Assembly: GCA_902493385.1 (NCBI GenBank)
Contig: CABUPO010000002.1
Span: 186,001 to 250,000, forward strand
Length of the DNA: 64,000 bases
Reading direction: 5' to 3'
Origin: an uncultured Lachnospiraceae bacterium
Lineage (GTDB): Bacteria; Bacillota; Clostridia; Lachnospirales; Lachnospiraceae
Shown here: in pieces, positions 50,526-58,786 of the stretch
Position numbering within the stretch: position 1 is the first letter of the stretch
Layout of the letters: the number at the start of each line of letters is the position of its first letter
Program-made: the position numbers and the translations under genes
The notes under the pieces: model-generated
Databases searched by the model: none
Seen by the model: the letters and a program-made list of their open reading frames with translations, nothing else
Told to the model about the DNA's origin: nothing

Positions 50526-51190
50526 ACAGTGACCCATATTCAGTTCTCGGGGTGAAGAGAACTGCGTCTGATGAAGAGATAAAAAAAGCATACAGAAGCC
50601 TCAGCAGAAAATACCACCCTGACGCTAATATTAATAATCCCAATAAAGAAGCGGCTGAAGCTAAGTTTAAAGAGGTTCAGCAGGCTTATCAGACTATAAT
50701 GGATGAACGGGAAAACGGGGGCGCGGGAAACGGTTACGGAAATACTTACGGTGGATTCGGCGGATTTGGATATGATACCTATACAAGAGGCGGAAGAAAG
50801 ACAGAGTATGAAGACGACGATTCAAGATATATGAAGGCTGTTGTTAATTATATTAACAACGGAAGCTTTAGCGAAGCGCTGAATCTTCTTAATTCAATAA
50901 AAAAACGCGACGGTATGTGGTATTATTACAGCGCTGTTGCCAATTTTGGAGCAGGAAATAATATTACGGCGATGGAGCACATTAACACTGCGCTTCAGTA
51001 TGAACCCAATAATATGAGCTATATGCAGCTTAAAAGACAGATTGAAAGCGGAGAAAGCTGGTATGCAGGCCGTGCCGGAAAATATGGTTTCCCAGGAGAG
51101 AATGGAGCAGGCAGTTGTTCAAAGCTGTGTACCTATTATCTGATATGCAGTCTCTGCTCAGGAGGCGGAAGATTTTTCTGCTGTATATAA
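50522..51190 (+). CDS. DnaJ-domain protein with Cys-rich C-terminal tail
   Basis: The 222-residue protein has a full J domain at residues ~3-70 with the HPD motif (KYHPDANINNP), a Gly/Tyr-rich linker, a TPR-like helical segment (~100-175, ALNLLNSIKKRDGMWYYYSA) and a short Cys-rich tail CSKLCTYYLICSLCSGGGRF ending CCI. It is not the general DnaJ (no zinc-finger CxxCxGxG repeats). The J domain should recruit an Hsp70, and the tail may insert in a membrane or bind metal. It is translationally coupled to DUF5685, whose protein may be its client. Confidence 0.82.
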   Translation: MNSDPYSVLGVKRTASDEEIKKAYRSLSRKYHPDANINNPNKEAAEAKFKEVQQAYQTIMDERENGGAGNGYGNTYGGFGGFGYDTYTRGGRKTEYEDDDSRYMKAVVNYINNGSFSEALNLLNSIKKRDGMWYYYSAVANFGAGNNITAMEHINTALQYEPNNMSYMQLKRQIESGESWYAGRAGKYGFPGENGAGSCSKLCTYYLICSLCSGGGRFFCCI

Positions 51191-51204
51191 TTCAAAAATA
51201 TCTG

Positions 51205-52461
51205 TCAATGTGAATGTATGTTGATAAATTCCGCATGAAGCTTTGAGTATAATATTCTCTGACTTTTATATAATCCGAAGCTGCCGGAGAATACATAGCT
51301 TACTCCGATTGCTATGCAGAACAGAATTATATCGTGTCTTCCGAACATCTCTATTGCAAGTAATATAGACGCAATCGGACAGTTGACTACTCCGCAGAAC
51401 ATACATACCATTCCCAACGCTGTGGCGAAGGTTACGTCAATTCCGAAAGGAAGCGCAATAATGCTTCCGAACGCGGCCCCGACGCAGAGCGCCGGAACAA
51501 TTTCTCCGCCTTTATAGCCGCATCCAAGAGTAAGCGCGGTCAGAAGAATTTTCACTATAAAAGTCCACCAGTGCACATTATCAGAAAATGCATCTTCAAT
51601 AATATTAAATCCTGCGCCGCAGAAATACTGGTTTCCCAAAATCATTGTCATGCCAAGAACAAGGCATCCACCCACAAATATTCTTATGTATTGGTTTTTT
51701 ATGAAGCGGGAGTATATTTTGTGCGCGCTGTGCATGGCCTGGCAGAATATTATTGCGACAATTCCGCATAATATGGCAAAAAGAATGACTTTTGCACATA
51801 CTGCCAGATTTACAGAAGGTATGTTGTTTATGACAAATGTTTCTTTGGAAACGTGGAATTTGCCTGCTATTACATATGACGTTGTAGAGGCGATTATACA
51901 TGGTACAAATGCGCTGTATTGAAACATACCTATGCTTATTACCTCCATGCTGAATATAGTCGCAGTAAGCGGGGTGCCGAACATTGCAGAAAATACCGCG
52001 CTCATTCCGCACATTGTAAGTATATTGATATCTTTTTCAGTCATTTTAAAATGCTTTCCGATGTATACGCCGATGCAGCCGCCCATTTGGATTGCCGCGC
52101 CCTCTCTTCCGGCGGAGCCTCCGAACATATGGGTTATTACAGTGCCGAAATATATAAGAGGAGCCATGCTTGACGGAATACGTTCGTGCGCCTGAATGGA
52201 ATCCAGCACAAGGTTAGTTCCTTTATCGTGGCGGACGCCCATAACGTGGTATAAAAGAATTATTAAAAGACCGGCGGCCGGTAAGAATAATACAAGAAAA
52301 TTATATTTTATCCTTAAACCGGTGACAAACGCTATGGAATCATAAAAAAATGTTCCGCACAGACCGCATATTATGCCTATGCTGAAGGCAAAAAGCAGCC
52401 ATGTAATAAAGGCAGTAATATATGATCTGCCGTTTTTAAGCTCGTTTAATATCCAATCCAA
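51205..52461 (-). CDS. CLC-family anion transporter, fluoride/proton antiporter type
   Basis: The 418-residue protein (TTG 52461, 7 nt after GAGGTG; ATG 52476 is an alternative) has about 10-12 helices. GGSAGREGAAIQMGG carries the gating Glu. The first anion-binding motif is IPSSMAPLIYFGT, lacking the GSGIP of chloride CLCs and having Met as in the CLC-F fluoride exporters. Fluoride export is therefore the likely function. I looked for the crcB fluoride riboswitch upstream and did not find it. The gene converges on the DnaJ gene with 14 nt between stops. Confidence 0.82.
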   Translation of the reverse strand: MDWILNELKNGRSYITAFITWLLFAFSIGIICGLCGTFFYDSIAFVTGLRIKYNFLVLFLPAAGLLIILLYHVMGVRHDKGTNLVLDSIQAHERIPSSMAPLIYFGTVITHMFGGSAGREGAAIQMGGCIGVYIGKHFKMTEKDINILTMCGMSAVFSAMFGTPLTATIFSMEVISIGMFQYSAFVPCIIASTTSYVIAGKFHVSKETFVINNIPSVNLAVCAKVILFAILCGIVAIIFCQAMHSAHKIYSRFIKNQYIRIFVGGCLVLGMTMILGNQYFCGAGFNIIEDAFSDNVHWWTFIVKILLTALTLGCGYKGGEIVPALCVGAAFGSIIALPFGIDVTFATALGMVCMFCGVVNCPIASILLAIEMFGRHDIILFCIAIGVSYVFSGSFGLYKSQRILYSKLHAEFINIHSH

Positions 52462-52573
52462 TGTAATGCACCTCATTTGTGTGTGTCTGATAAATCTGAC
52501 TTCCAAAAAAATATAATATCATCTGAAATTCAGCTTATCAAGAAATAATACACATTTTAAATAAAATTCACCC

Positions 52574-52602
52574 TTGAATAAGCTTAAATATTACTATATA
52601 CT
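52574..52602 (+). promoter_or_regulatory. Sigma-A promoter of serS
   Basis: TTGAAT at 52574 and TATACT at 52597 are 17 nt apart, 39 nt upstream of the start codon. No T-box leader fits in this short space. Confidence 0.65.
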
Positions 52603-52641
52603 TATTTTGGTAAGAAAAGCCGTACACAAGGAGGATTTGAC

Positions 52642-53922
52642 ATGTTAGACATGCAGTTTGTCCGTAACAATCCGGACATAGTAAAGGAAAATATAAAAAA
52701 TAAATTTCAGGATGAAAAGCTGCCTCTTGTTGACGAGGTCATTGAATTGGATAAAGAAGCCAGAGCTGCGAAGCAGGAGGCCGACGGCCTTCGCGCTGAG
52801 AGGAATACAATATCAAAGCAGATAGGCGCGCTTATGGCTCAGGGAAAAAAGGAAGAGGCAGAAGAAGCGAAGAAGAAGGTTACAAAAAAGTCAGAGCATC
52901 TTGCTTCTCTTGAAGAAAAAGAAACAAGACTTCAGGAAGAGATAAGAAAAAGAATGATGGTTATTCCGAATATTATAGATTCAAGCGTGCCGATAGGTAA
53001 AGACGACAGTGAGAACGTAGAGGTTCAGAGATACGGAGAGCCTGTTGTTCCTGAGTTTGAGATTCCATATCATACTGATATTATGGAAAAGCTTAATGGA
53101 ATTGATTTGGATTCTGCAAGACGTGTTGCCGGCAATGGCTTCTACTATCTGATGGGAGACGTTGCAAGACTTCATTCAGCCGTGCTTGCATATGCAAGAG
53201 ATTTTATGATTGACAGAGGCTTCACATACTGTATACCGCCTTATATGATAAGAAGCGATGTGGTTACAGGAGTTATGAGCTTTGCAGAGATGGAAGCGAT
53301 GATGTATAAGATTGAGGGAGAAGATTTGTATCTTATTGGTACAAGTGAGCATTCCATGATAGGAAAGTTTATTGATACAATAATTCCTGAGGATGAGCTT
53401 CCTAAGACGCTTACAAGCTATTCTCCGTGCTTCAGAAAAGAAAAAGGCGCTCACGGACTTGAAGAAAGAGGAGTATACAGAATTCATCAGTTTGAAAAGC
53501 AGGAGATGATTGTTGTGTGCAGGCCTGAAGAGAGCCCTGTGTGGTTTGACAGGCTTTGGCAGAATACGGTTGACTTATTCAGGTCGCTTGATATTCCTGT
53601 AAGAACTCTTGAATGCTGTTCGGGAGATTTGGCGGACCTTAAGGTTAAGTCTGTAGACGTTGAAGCATGGTCTCCAAGACAGAAGAAATATTTTGAGGTC
53701 GGAAGCTGTTCTAATCTTTCAGACGCACAGGCAAGACGTCTTAAGATAAGATACAAGGATGAGAAAGGCAGGAAAGCGTTTGCACATACGCTTAACAATA
53801 CTGTAGTTGCACCGCCTCGTATGCTTATCGCATTCCTTGAAAATAATCTTAATGCAGACGGTTCGGTAAATATTCCTGAGGCTCTGAGGCCTTATATGGG
53901 CGGAAAGCCGGTAATCAGGTAA
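52642..53922 (+). CDS. serS: Seryl-tRNA synthetase
   Basis: The 426-residue class II synthetase has the N-terminal coiled coil that grips tRNA-Ser (~25-110, rich in Lys/Glu), motif 2 (SPCFRKEKGAHGLEERGVYR IHQFEK region) and motif 3 (LNNTVVAPPRMLIAFLENN). TSEHSMIGKF replaces the more common TAE(V/I)PL motif around the serine site, a divergent feature. ACAAGGAGG precedes the ATG. It charges tRNA-Ser and also tRNA-Sec. Confidence 0.9.
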   Translation: MLDMQFVRNNPDIVKENIKNKFQDEKLPLVDEVIELDKEARAAKQEADGLRAERNTISKQIGALMAQGKKEEAEEAKKKVTKKSEHLASLEEKETRLQEEIRKRMMVIPNIIDSSVPIGKDDSENVEVQRYGEPVVPEFEIPYHTDIMEKLNGIDLDSARRVAGNGFYYLMGDVARLHSAVLAYARDFMIDRGFTYCIPPYMIRSDVVTGVMSFAEMEAMMYKIEGEDLYLIGTSEHSMIGKFIDTIIPEDELPKTLTSYSPCFRKEKGAHGLEERGVYRIHQFEKQEMIVVCRPEESPVWFDRLWQNTVDLFRSLDIPVRTLECCSGDLADLKVKSVDVEAWSPRQKKYFEVGSCSNLSDAQARRLKIRYKDEKGRKAFAHTLNNTVVAPPRMLIAFLENNLNADGSVNIPEALRPYMGGKPVIR

Positions 53923-53944
53923 ATATATAAAGGAGGATTATATT

Positions 53945-54571
53945 ATGGCAATTGAAGTAAAGAAAATTACAGACCCGGCGTTTAAAAAATACGGCAGGGT
54001 TATCACAGGCTACGACTGTGAAGAACTGATTAAGAAGATGGGAGAAACCGAGTGTCCAGAAGACGCAGTTATTTACGTGCCGTCTGATAAAGAACTTGAA
54101 GCGCTTCCGGTTGCAAAAGATTTTACGGACAGTCTTTTCGGAGGACTTCCGATGCAGATTGGTTACTGCAACGGCAATAACAGGCTTCTTAATGCTGTTG
54201 AATATCACAGGTCTTCAGAATTTAACGTTGCGTGTACAGACCTTATAATGCTTTGGGGAAGCGAACAGGATATTGAGGACGATTACACATATGACACCTC
54301 TAAAATCGAAGCATTTTTAATTCCTGCAGGAACAATGATTGAGTGTTATGCTACAACTCTTCATTATGCGCCGTGCAGCGTAGACGGACAATGCTTCAGA
54401 TGTGTAGTTGCTCTTCCTAAGGATACCAACCTTGACCTTGTAATTAAGCCGGATGTATGCTCAGAGGATCCGCTTCTTGTGGCAAGAAACAAGTGGCTTA
54501 TCGCGCATGAGGACGCTGCTATTGACGGTGCGTTTAACGGACTTAAAGGCGTTAATGTATCAGTAGACTGA
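53945..54571 (+). CDS. DUF4867-family (cupin-like) protein
   Basis: The 208-residue protein fits DUF4867, a beta-barrel family of Firmicutes: ITDPAFKKYGRVITGYDCEE at the start, LPMQIGYCNGNN, LNAVEYHRSSEFNVACTDLI and FLIPAGTMIECYATTLHYAP. The His/Glu pattern in EYHRSSE and the later LHYAPC is like a cupin metal site. Members often sit beside sugar-isomerase genes, but here the neighbours are serS and a dehydrogenase. AAAGGAGGA precedes the ATG. Function is unknown. Confidence 0.75.
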   Translation: MAIEVKKITDPAFKKYGRVITGYDCEELIKKMGETECPEDAVIYVPSDKELEALPVAKDFTDSLFGGLPMQIGYCNGNNRLLNAVEYHRSSEFNVACTDLIMLWGSEQDIEDDYTYDTSKIEAFLIPAGTMIECYATTLHYAPCSVDGQCFRCVVALPKDTNLDLVIKPDVCSEDPLLVARNKWLIAHEDAAIDGAFNGLKGVNVSVD

Positions 54572-54603
54572 TAATATAATTTTTTTAATAATTAGAATGC
54601 TTT

Positions 54604-54641
54604 CTGTAAATAATGATTACTGATATATTATTTACAGGAGG
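54604..54641 (+). promoter_or_regulatory. 11-bp inverted repeat overlapping a ribosome binding site
   Basis: CTGTAAATAAT (54604-54614) and ATTATTTACAG (54627-54637) are perfect complements around a 12-nt spacer. The right arm ends inside the AGGAGG of the dehydrogenase gene. It is either an RNA hairpin limiting translation or an operator. Confidence 0.5.
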
Positions 54642-54649
54642 CAATTTTT

Positions 54650-55690
54650 ATGCATAAAATAGCTTTTTACGATACAAAACCTTATGACAGGGAATGGTTT
54701 GAAAAGGTACCGCATCCGGGCGTTGAATTCGTATATTATGAACACAAGCTTGATGAAAATACAGCAGAATTTGCAAAGAACTGCGACGGAGTGTGTGCAT
54801 TTGTAAACGACACAATTGATAAAAATGTAATAAATATTCTGTATAATCATGGGATACGTGTTATCGCAATGAGGTGTGCCGGATATAACAATATAGATTT
54901 TAAGGAAGCATATGAAAAAATAAGCGTCGTAAGAGTGCCGGGTTATTCGCCGTATGCTGTAGCAGAACACGCAATGGGACTTTTATTATGCCTGAACAGA
55001 AAAATTCATAAGGCATATTTCAGAACAAGGGATTTTAATTTCAGTCTAAACGGACTTACGGGCTTTGATTTGCACGGACGGTGCGTAGGCGTAATAGGAA
55101 CAGGAAAAATCGGACAGGTATTCATAGATATATGCAGGGGATTTAAAATGGATGTCATCGCTTATGACCCGTATCCTCTTAAAGATTCTGATATATGCTA
55201 TGTATCAAAGGAAGAGCTGTTTAGAAAAAGCGATATTATATCGCTTCATTGTCCGCTTACCGACGATACAAAGCACATAATTAATAAAAAATCTCTTCAA
55301 ATGATGAAGGACGGGGTATATATTCTTAACACGTCCAGAGGAAGACTTATAGAAAGCGAGTCCTTGTATGAAGCAATTAAGAGCGGCAAGGTGGGAGCGG
55401 CAGGTCTTGACGTGTATGAGGAAGAATCAGATTTGTTTTTTGAAGACTGCAGCGATAAGATAATAGACGATGATGTGCTTAAGCTGTTTTTATCTCTTCC
55501 GAACGTCCTTATTACATCTCATCAGGCGTTTCTGACCTCAGAGGCATTATCCAATATTGCAAAATGCACAATTGATAATATTACGGCATATTTTAATGGA
55601 GACGCGCTTGAAAATGAGATATGTTATGGCTGTATTCCGGGAAAAAAGCACGGAATTTGCCATAAAAAAGAAAAAGGGCGCTGTTTTTAG
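54650..55690 (+). CDS. D-2-hydroxyacid dehydrogenase (D-lactate dehydrogenase type)
   Basis: The 346-residue protein has the substrate and NAD domains of the family. GVIGTGKIGQVF is the Rossmann loop with D following in IAYDPYP; MRCAGYNNID, NTSRGRL (catalytic Arg), GLDVYEEE (Glu) and TSHQAFLT (His) complete the active site. The segment SPYAVAEHAMGLLLCLNRK is typical of LdhA-type enzymes. It likely reduces pyruvate to D-lactate. The C-terminus has an unusual basic Cys-containing extension (CIPGKKHGICHKKEKGRCF). Confidence 0.88.
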   Translation: MHKIAFYDTKPYDREWFEKVPHPGVEFVYYEHKLDENTAEFAKNCDGVCAFVNDTIDKNVINILYNHGIRVIAMRCAGYNNIDFKEAYEKISVVRVPGYSPYAVAEHAMGLLLCLNRKIHKAYFRTRDFNFSLNGLTGFDLHGRCVGVIGTGKIGQVFIDICRGFKMDVIAYDPYPLKDSDICYVSKEELFRKSDIISLHCPLTDDTKHIINKKSLQMMKDGVYILNTSRGRLIESESLYEAIKSGKVGAAGLDVYEEESDLFFEDCSDKIIDDDVLKLFLSLPNVLITSHQAFLTSEALSNIAKCTIDNITAYFNGDALENEICYGCIPGKKHGICHKKEKGRCF

Positions 55691-55691
55691 C

Positions 55692-55720
55692 TTGATATTT
55701 TGGAATAATGGGTGTATACT
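55692..55720 (+). promoter_or_regulatory. Sigma-A promoter of the aminotransferase gene
   Basis: TTGATA at 55692 and TATACT at 55715 are 17 nt apart, immediately after the dehydrogenase stop codon and 51 nt before the aminotransferase start. Confidence 0.65.
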
Positions 55721-55770
55721 ATCCGAGAAAGAAATATATTGTAATACATTTAATGTTTACGGAGGGCATT

Positions 55771-57051
55771 ATGAACACATTATATATGGACATGGATAAG
55801 GAAACGCTCATTAAAGAGAAGAATGCAGTAGAAGAACAGTATATTAAGTTTAAGAATAAGAATCTTAGTCTTGATATGTCAAGAGGAAAGCCGTCGAAGA
55901 CACAGCTTAATCTTTCGCTGCCTATGATGGATGTACTTAACAGTTCATCTGATTATATGAGTTCTGTGGATGTAAGGAATTACGGCCTTCCGTCAGGAAT
56001 ACCGGAAGCTAAGAAGCTGATGTCAGATATGCTTGAGGTTTCGGAGGATGAGATTATTGTCTGCGGCAATTCAAGCCTTAATATTATGTTTGATCTTGTG
56101 TCTACGGCTATGATTAAAGGTATTATGGGCTGTACTCCCTGGCATAAGCTTGATAAGGTTAAGTTTTTGTGTCCGGTTCCGGGATATGACAGACACTTTG
56201 GCGTTACAGAATATTTTGGAATAGAGATGATTAATATACCTATGACTCAGGAGGGCCCTGATATGGATCTTGTTGAGGAGTATGTTAATAATGATGAAGC
56301 AGTAAAAGGAATCTGGTGCGTGCCTAAGTATTCTAATCCGCAGGGAATAACATATTCTGATGAAGTTGTTAAAAGATTTGCGGCGCTTAAGCCGAAGGAG
56401 CCTGATTTTAGAATATTCTGGGATAATGCATACTGTATGCATGATATATATGAAGACAGACAGGATACGCTTCTTCCTTTATTTGATGAGTGCAAAAAAA
56501 ACGGCAGCGAGGATATGGTTTATATATTTGGCTCGACTTCTAAGGTTACATTCTCAGGAAGCGGAATATCTGCGGTTGCAGCGTCCAGGAATAATATAGA
56601 TGATATAATGAGCCGTATGACCATGCAGACTATAGGGCACGATAAGATTAACCAGCTCAGACATGTAAGATACTTTGGTGATATAGATGGAATGAAGAAG
56701 CATATGCTTAAGCATGCTGAAATTATCAGGCCTAAATTTGAGCTTGTGCTTGATATGTTTGATAAGGAGCTTTCAGGTCTTGGAATATGTGAATGGATTA
56801 AGCCTAATGGAGGCTACTTTATATCCTTTAATGCTATGGAAGGCTGTGCAGGAAAGATAGTTGATAAGGCAAAGCAGGCAGGTGTTGTTCTTACCGGAGC
56901 GGGCGCAACATTCCCATATAAGAACGACCCTGAAGATAAGAATATACGTATTGCTCCTACATTTCCTGAAGAAGACGAGCTGAGGCTGGCGACAGAGCTG
57001 TTTATAATATGCGTCAAGCTGGTATCACTTGAAAAACTTATCGGAGAATGA
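55771..57051 (+). CDS. Aspartate aminotransferase-type PLP enzyme (MocR-like aminotransferase family)
   Basis: The 426-residue protein starts at ATG 55771 behind ACGGAGGGC; the longer frame lacks a site. LDMSRGKPSKTQLNLSLPMM, GLPSGIPEAKKLMSDML, GNSSLNIMFDLV, YSNPQGITYS, FWDNAYCMHD and GSTSKVTFSGSGISAVA are the blocks of the type I fold; the Lys in STSKVTFSG binds PLP. The pattern is that of the family (PF12897-like) seen widely in Firmicutes and Actinobacteria as an aspartate aminotransferase. It overlaps queH by ATGA. Confidence 0.87.
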   Translation: MNTLYMDMDKETLIKEKNAVEEQYIKFKNKNLSLDMSRGKPSKTQLNLSLPMMDVLNSSSDYMSSVDVRNYGLPSGIPEAKKLMSDMLEVSEDEIIVCGNSSLNIMFDLVSTAMIKGIMGCTPWHKLDKVKFLCPVPGYDRHFGVTEYFGIEMINIPMTQEGPDMDLVEEYVNNDEAVKGIWCVPKYSNPQGITYSDEVVKRFAALKPKEPDFRIFWDNAYCMHDIYEDRQDTLLPLFDECKKNGSEDMVYIFGSTSKVTFSGSGISAVAASRNNIDDIMSRMTMQTIGHDKINQLRHVRYFGDIDGMKKHMLKHAEIIRPKFELVLDMFDKELSGLGICEWIKPNGGYFISFNAMEGCAGKIVDKAKQAGVVLTGAGATFPYKNDPEDKNIRIAPTFPEEDELRLATELFIICVKLVSLEKLIGE

Positions 57052-57659
57052 TGTCAATGAACTACCAAAAAGAGCTTGATAAGCTTTTATGTAGTATTTC
57101 TGAAAAAAAAGAAGTTCCTGATATACTGCTGCATGCGTGCTGCGCACCGTGCAGCAGCTATTGTATTGAATATTTATCCAAGTATTTTAATGTTACATTG
57201 TATTTCTATAATCCAAATATTTCAACAGACAGTGAATATAATAAACGTGCGTGCGAGCTTAAGCGGCTCATAGAGGAGACTAAGTATCCGAATAAGGTTT
57301 CCTATATTGAGGCTGATTATAAGCCGGATGAGTTTTATAATACGGTAAAAGGGTATGAAGACTGTAAGGAAGGGCATGAAAGGTGTTTTTTATGCTATGA
57401 GTTAAGGCTTGATAAAACGGCAAGAGAAGCGGTAAGCGGTAATTATGATTATTTTTGCACGACCCTTTCAATAAGTCCTTTAAAGAATGCCGAAAAGATT
57501 AATGAAATTGGTTACAGACTCGAAGATAAATATAATATAAGCTGGCTTCCGTCTGATTTTAAGAAAAAAGAGGGCTTTAAAAGAAGCATAGAGCTTTCAA
57601 ACGAGCATAATCTTTACAGGCAGGATTATTGCGGATGCGTATATTCCTTTAGAAAATGA
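57048..57659 (+). CDS. queH: Epoxyqueuosine reductase QueH
   Basis: The 203-residue protein has the QueH (DUF208) signatures: LLHACCAPCSSYCIEYLS (adjacent Cys pair plus CxxC), NPNISTDSEYNKRACELKRL, CKEGHERCFLCYELRLDKTA, TLSISPLKN and YRQDYCGCVYS. The Cys residues bind an Fe-S cluster and a second iron. It reduces epoxyqueuosine to queuosine in tRNA wobble modification. Start ATG 57048 overlaps the aminotransferase stop. Confidence 0.92.
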   Translation: MMSMNYQKELDKLLCSISEKKEVPDILLHACCAPCSSYCIEYLSKYFNVTLYFYNPNISTDSEYNKRACELKRLIEETKYPNKVSYIEADYKPDEFYNTVKGYEDCKEGHERCFLCYELRLDKTAREAVSGNYDYFCTTLSISPLKNAEKINEIGYRLEDKYNISWLPSDFKKKEGFKRSIELSNEHNLYRQDYCGCVYSFRK

Positions 57660-57762
57660 ACAAATCTGCCGTATGCAGCCGCCAGTCTGTAAATTTTCTG
57701 TAAAAAAAAAGGATTTTCCTTTTTTGCGTTGTATTTTAAGTTATGTGGAGCGTGGTGGTGTA

Positions 57763-58770
57763 ATGAATATTCGTGAAAGACTCGAAAAAAGAGAGCATGA
57801 GATTCTAAGCATGTATGCAGGCTATAGCGATATGTCGAAAGGGAGAATATATCCTGAACCACAGTGTGATATAAGACCTGTATATCAGAGGGACAGGGAC
57901 AGAATTATACATAGCAAGGCGTTCAGAAGGCTGAAGCAAAAGACTCAGGTGTTTTTGGCGCCTGTAGGCGATCATTACAGGACAAGGCTTACGCATACGC
58001 TTGAGGTATCGCAGAATGCAAGGACAATAGCAAAGGCCTTAAGGCTTAATGAAGACCTCACGGAGGCTATAGCGCTTGGCCACGACCTTGGCCATACTCC
58101 GTATGGACATTGCGGCGAGAGAGTGTTGGATGAGCTGTGTCCCGGAGGTTTTTCACATAATGAGCAGAGCGTACGTGTAGTCGATTTGCTTGAGAAAGAC
58201 GGAAGAGGTCTTAATCTTACATATGAAGTAAGAGACGGAATACTGAACCATCAGACGTCAGGAAGCCCGTGTACGCTTGAAGGAAAGATTGTAAGGCTGT
58301 CTGATAAGATTGCCTATATTAATTCCGATATAGACGATTCAATAAGGGCGCAGATTTTAAAGGAAGAAGATATACCGAAAGAGCTTACTGATATACTTGG
58401 CAATAATCTGAATACAAGGCTTAATACGCTTATTCATGATATTATTCTCGTAAGCGAAGGTAAGAATGATATATTAATGTCGAATGAAAAGTATGAGGCT
58501 CTTATGGACCTTAGAAAATTCATGTTTGATAATGTGTACAGTAATCCTGTCGCGAAAGGCGAGGAGAAAAAAGCGGCTCAGGTAGTTGAAAGATTATTCT
58601 ACTATTATTGTGAGCATGTGGACGAGATGCCTGATGAATTTTTGAACCTTATTAATACGGGAACAGGCAAAGAGAGGGCGGTATGCGATTTTATTGCATG
58701 TATGTCGGATCAGTTTGCTACTAATACATTTAAGCAGTTAGCTATTCCAAAGACATGGAATGTCATGTGA
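57763..58770 (+). CDS. dGTPase-like HD-domain triphosphohydrolase
   Basis: The 335-residue protein starts at ATG 57763; the upstream ATG 57673 lies in AT-rich DNA without a good site. RDRDRIIHSKAFRRLKQKTQ, THTLEVSQNARTIAKAL, ALGHDLGHTPYGHCGERVLD are the HD motifs (H, HD, H and D metal ligands). HNEQSVRVVDLLEK follows. It hydrolyses dNTPs to nucleosides and triphosphate, trimming nucleotide pools. It directly precedes dnaG, a common order in Clostridia. Confidence 0.9.
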   Translation: MNIRERLEKREHEILSMYAGYSDMSKGRIYPEPQCDIRPVYQRDRDRIIHSKAFRRLKQKTQVFLAPVGDHYRTRLTHTLEVSQNARTIAKALRLNEDLTEAIALGHDLGHTPYGHCGERVLDELCPGGFSHNEQSVRVVDLLEKDGRGLNLTYEVRDGILNHQTSGSPCTLEGKIVRLSDKIAYINSDIDDSIRAQILKEEDIPKELTDILGNNLNTRLNTLIHDIILVSEGKNDILMSNEKYEALMDLRKFMFDNVYSNPVAKGEEKKAAQVVERLFYYYCEHVDEMPDEFLNLINTGTGKERAVCDFIACMSDQFATNTFKQLAIPKTWNVM

Positions 58771-58786
58771 TGAAAAAGGAGTAAAG

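Noticed and set aside
52462..52641. crcB fluoride riboswitch upstream of the CLC gene
   Set aside because: Neither the conserved GGNGATGG nor the CTGATGACTCCTG-type blocks were found on the relevant strand.
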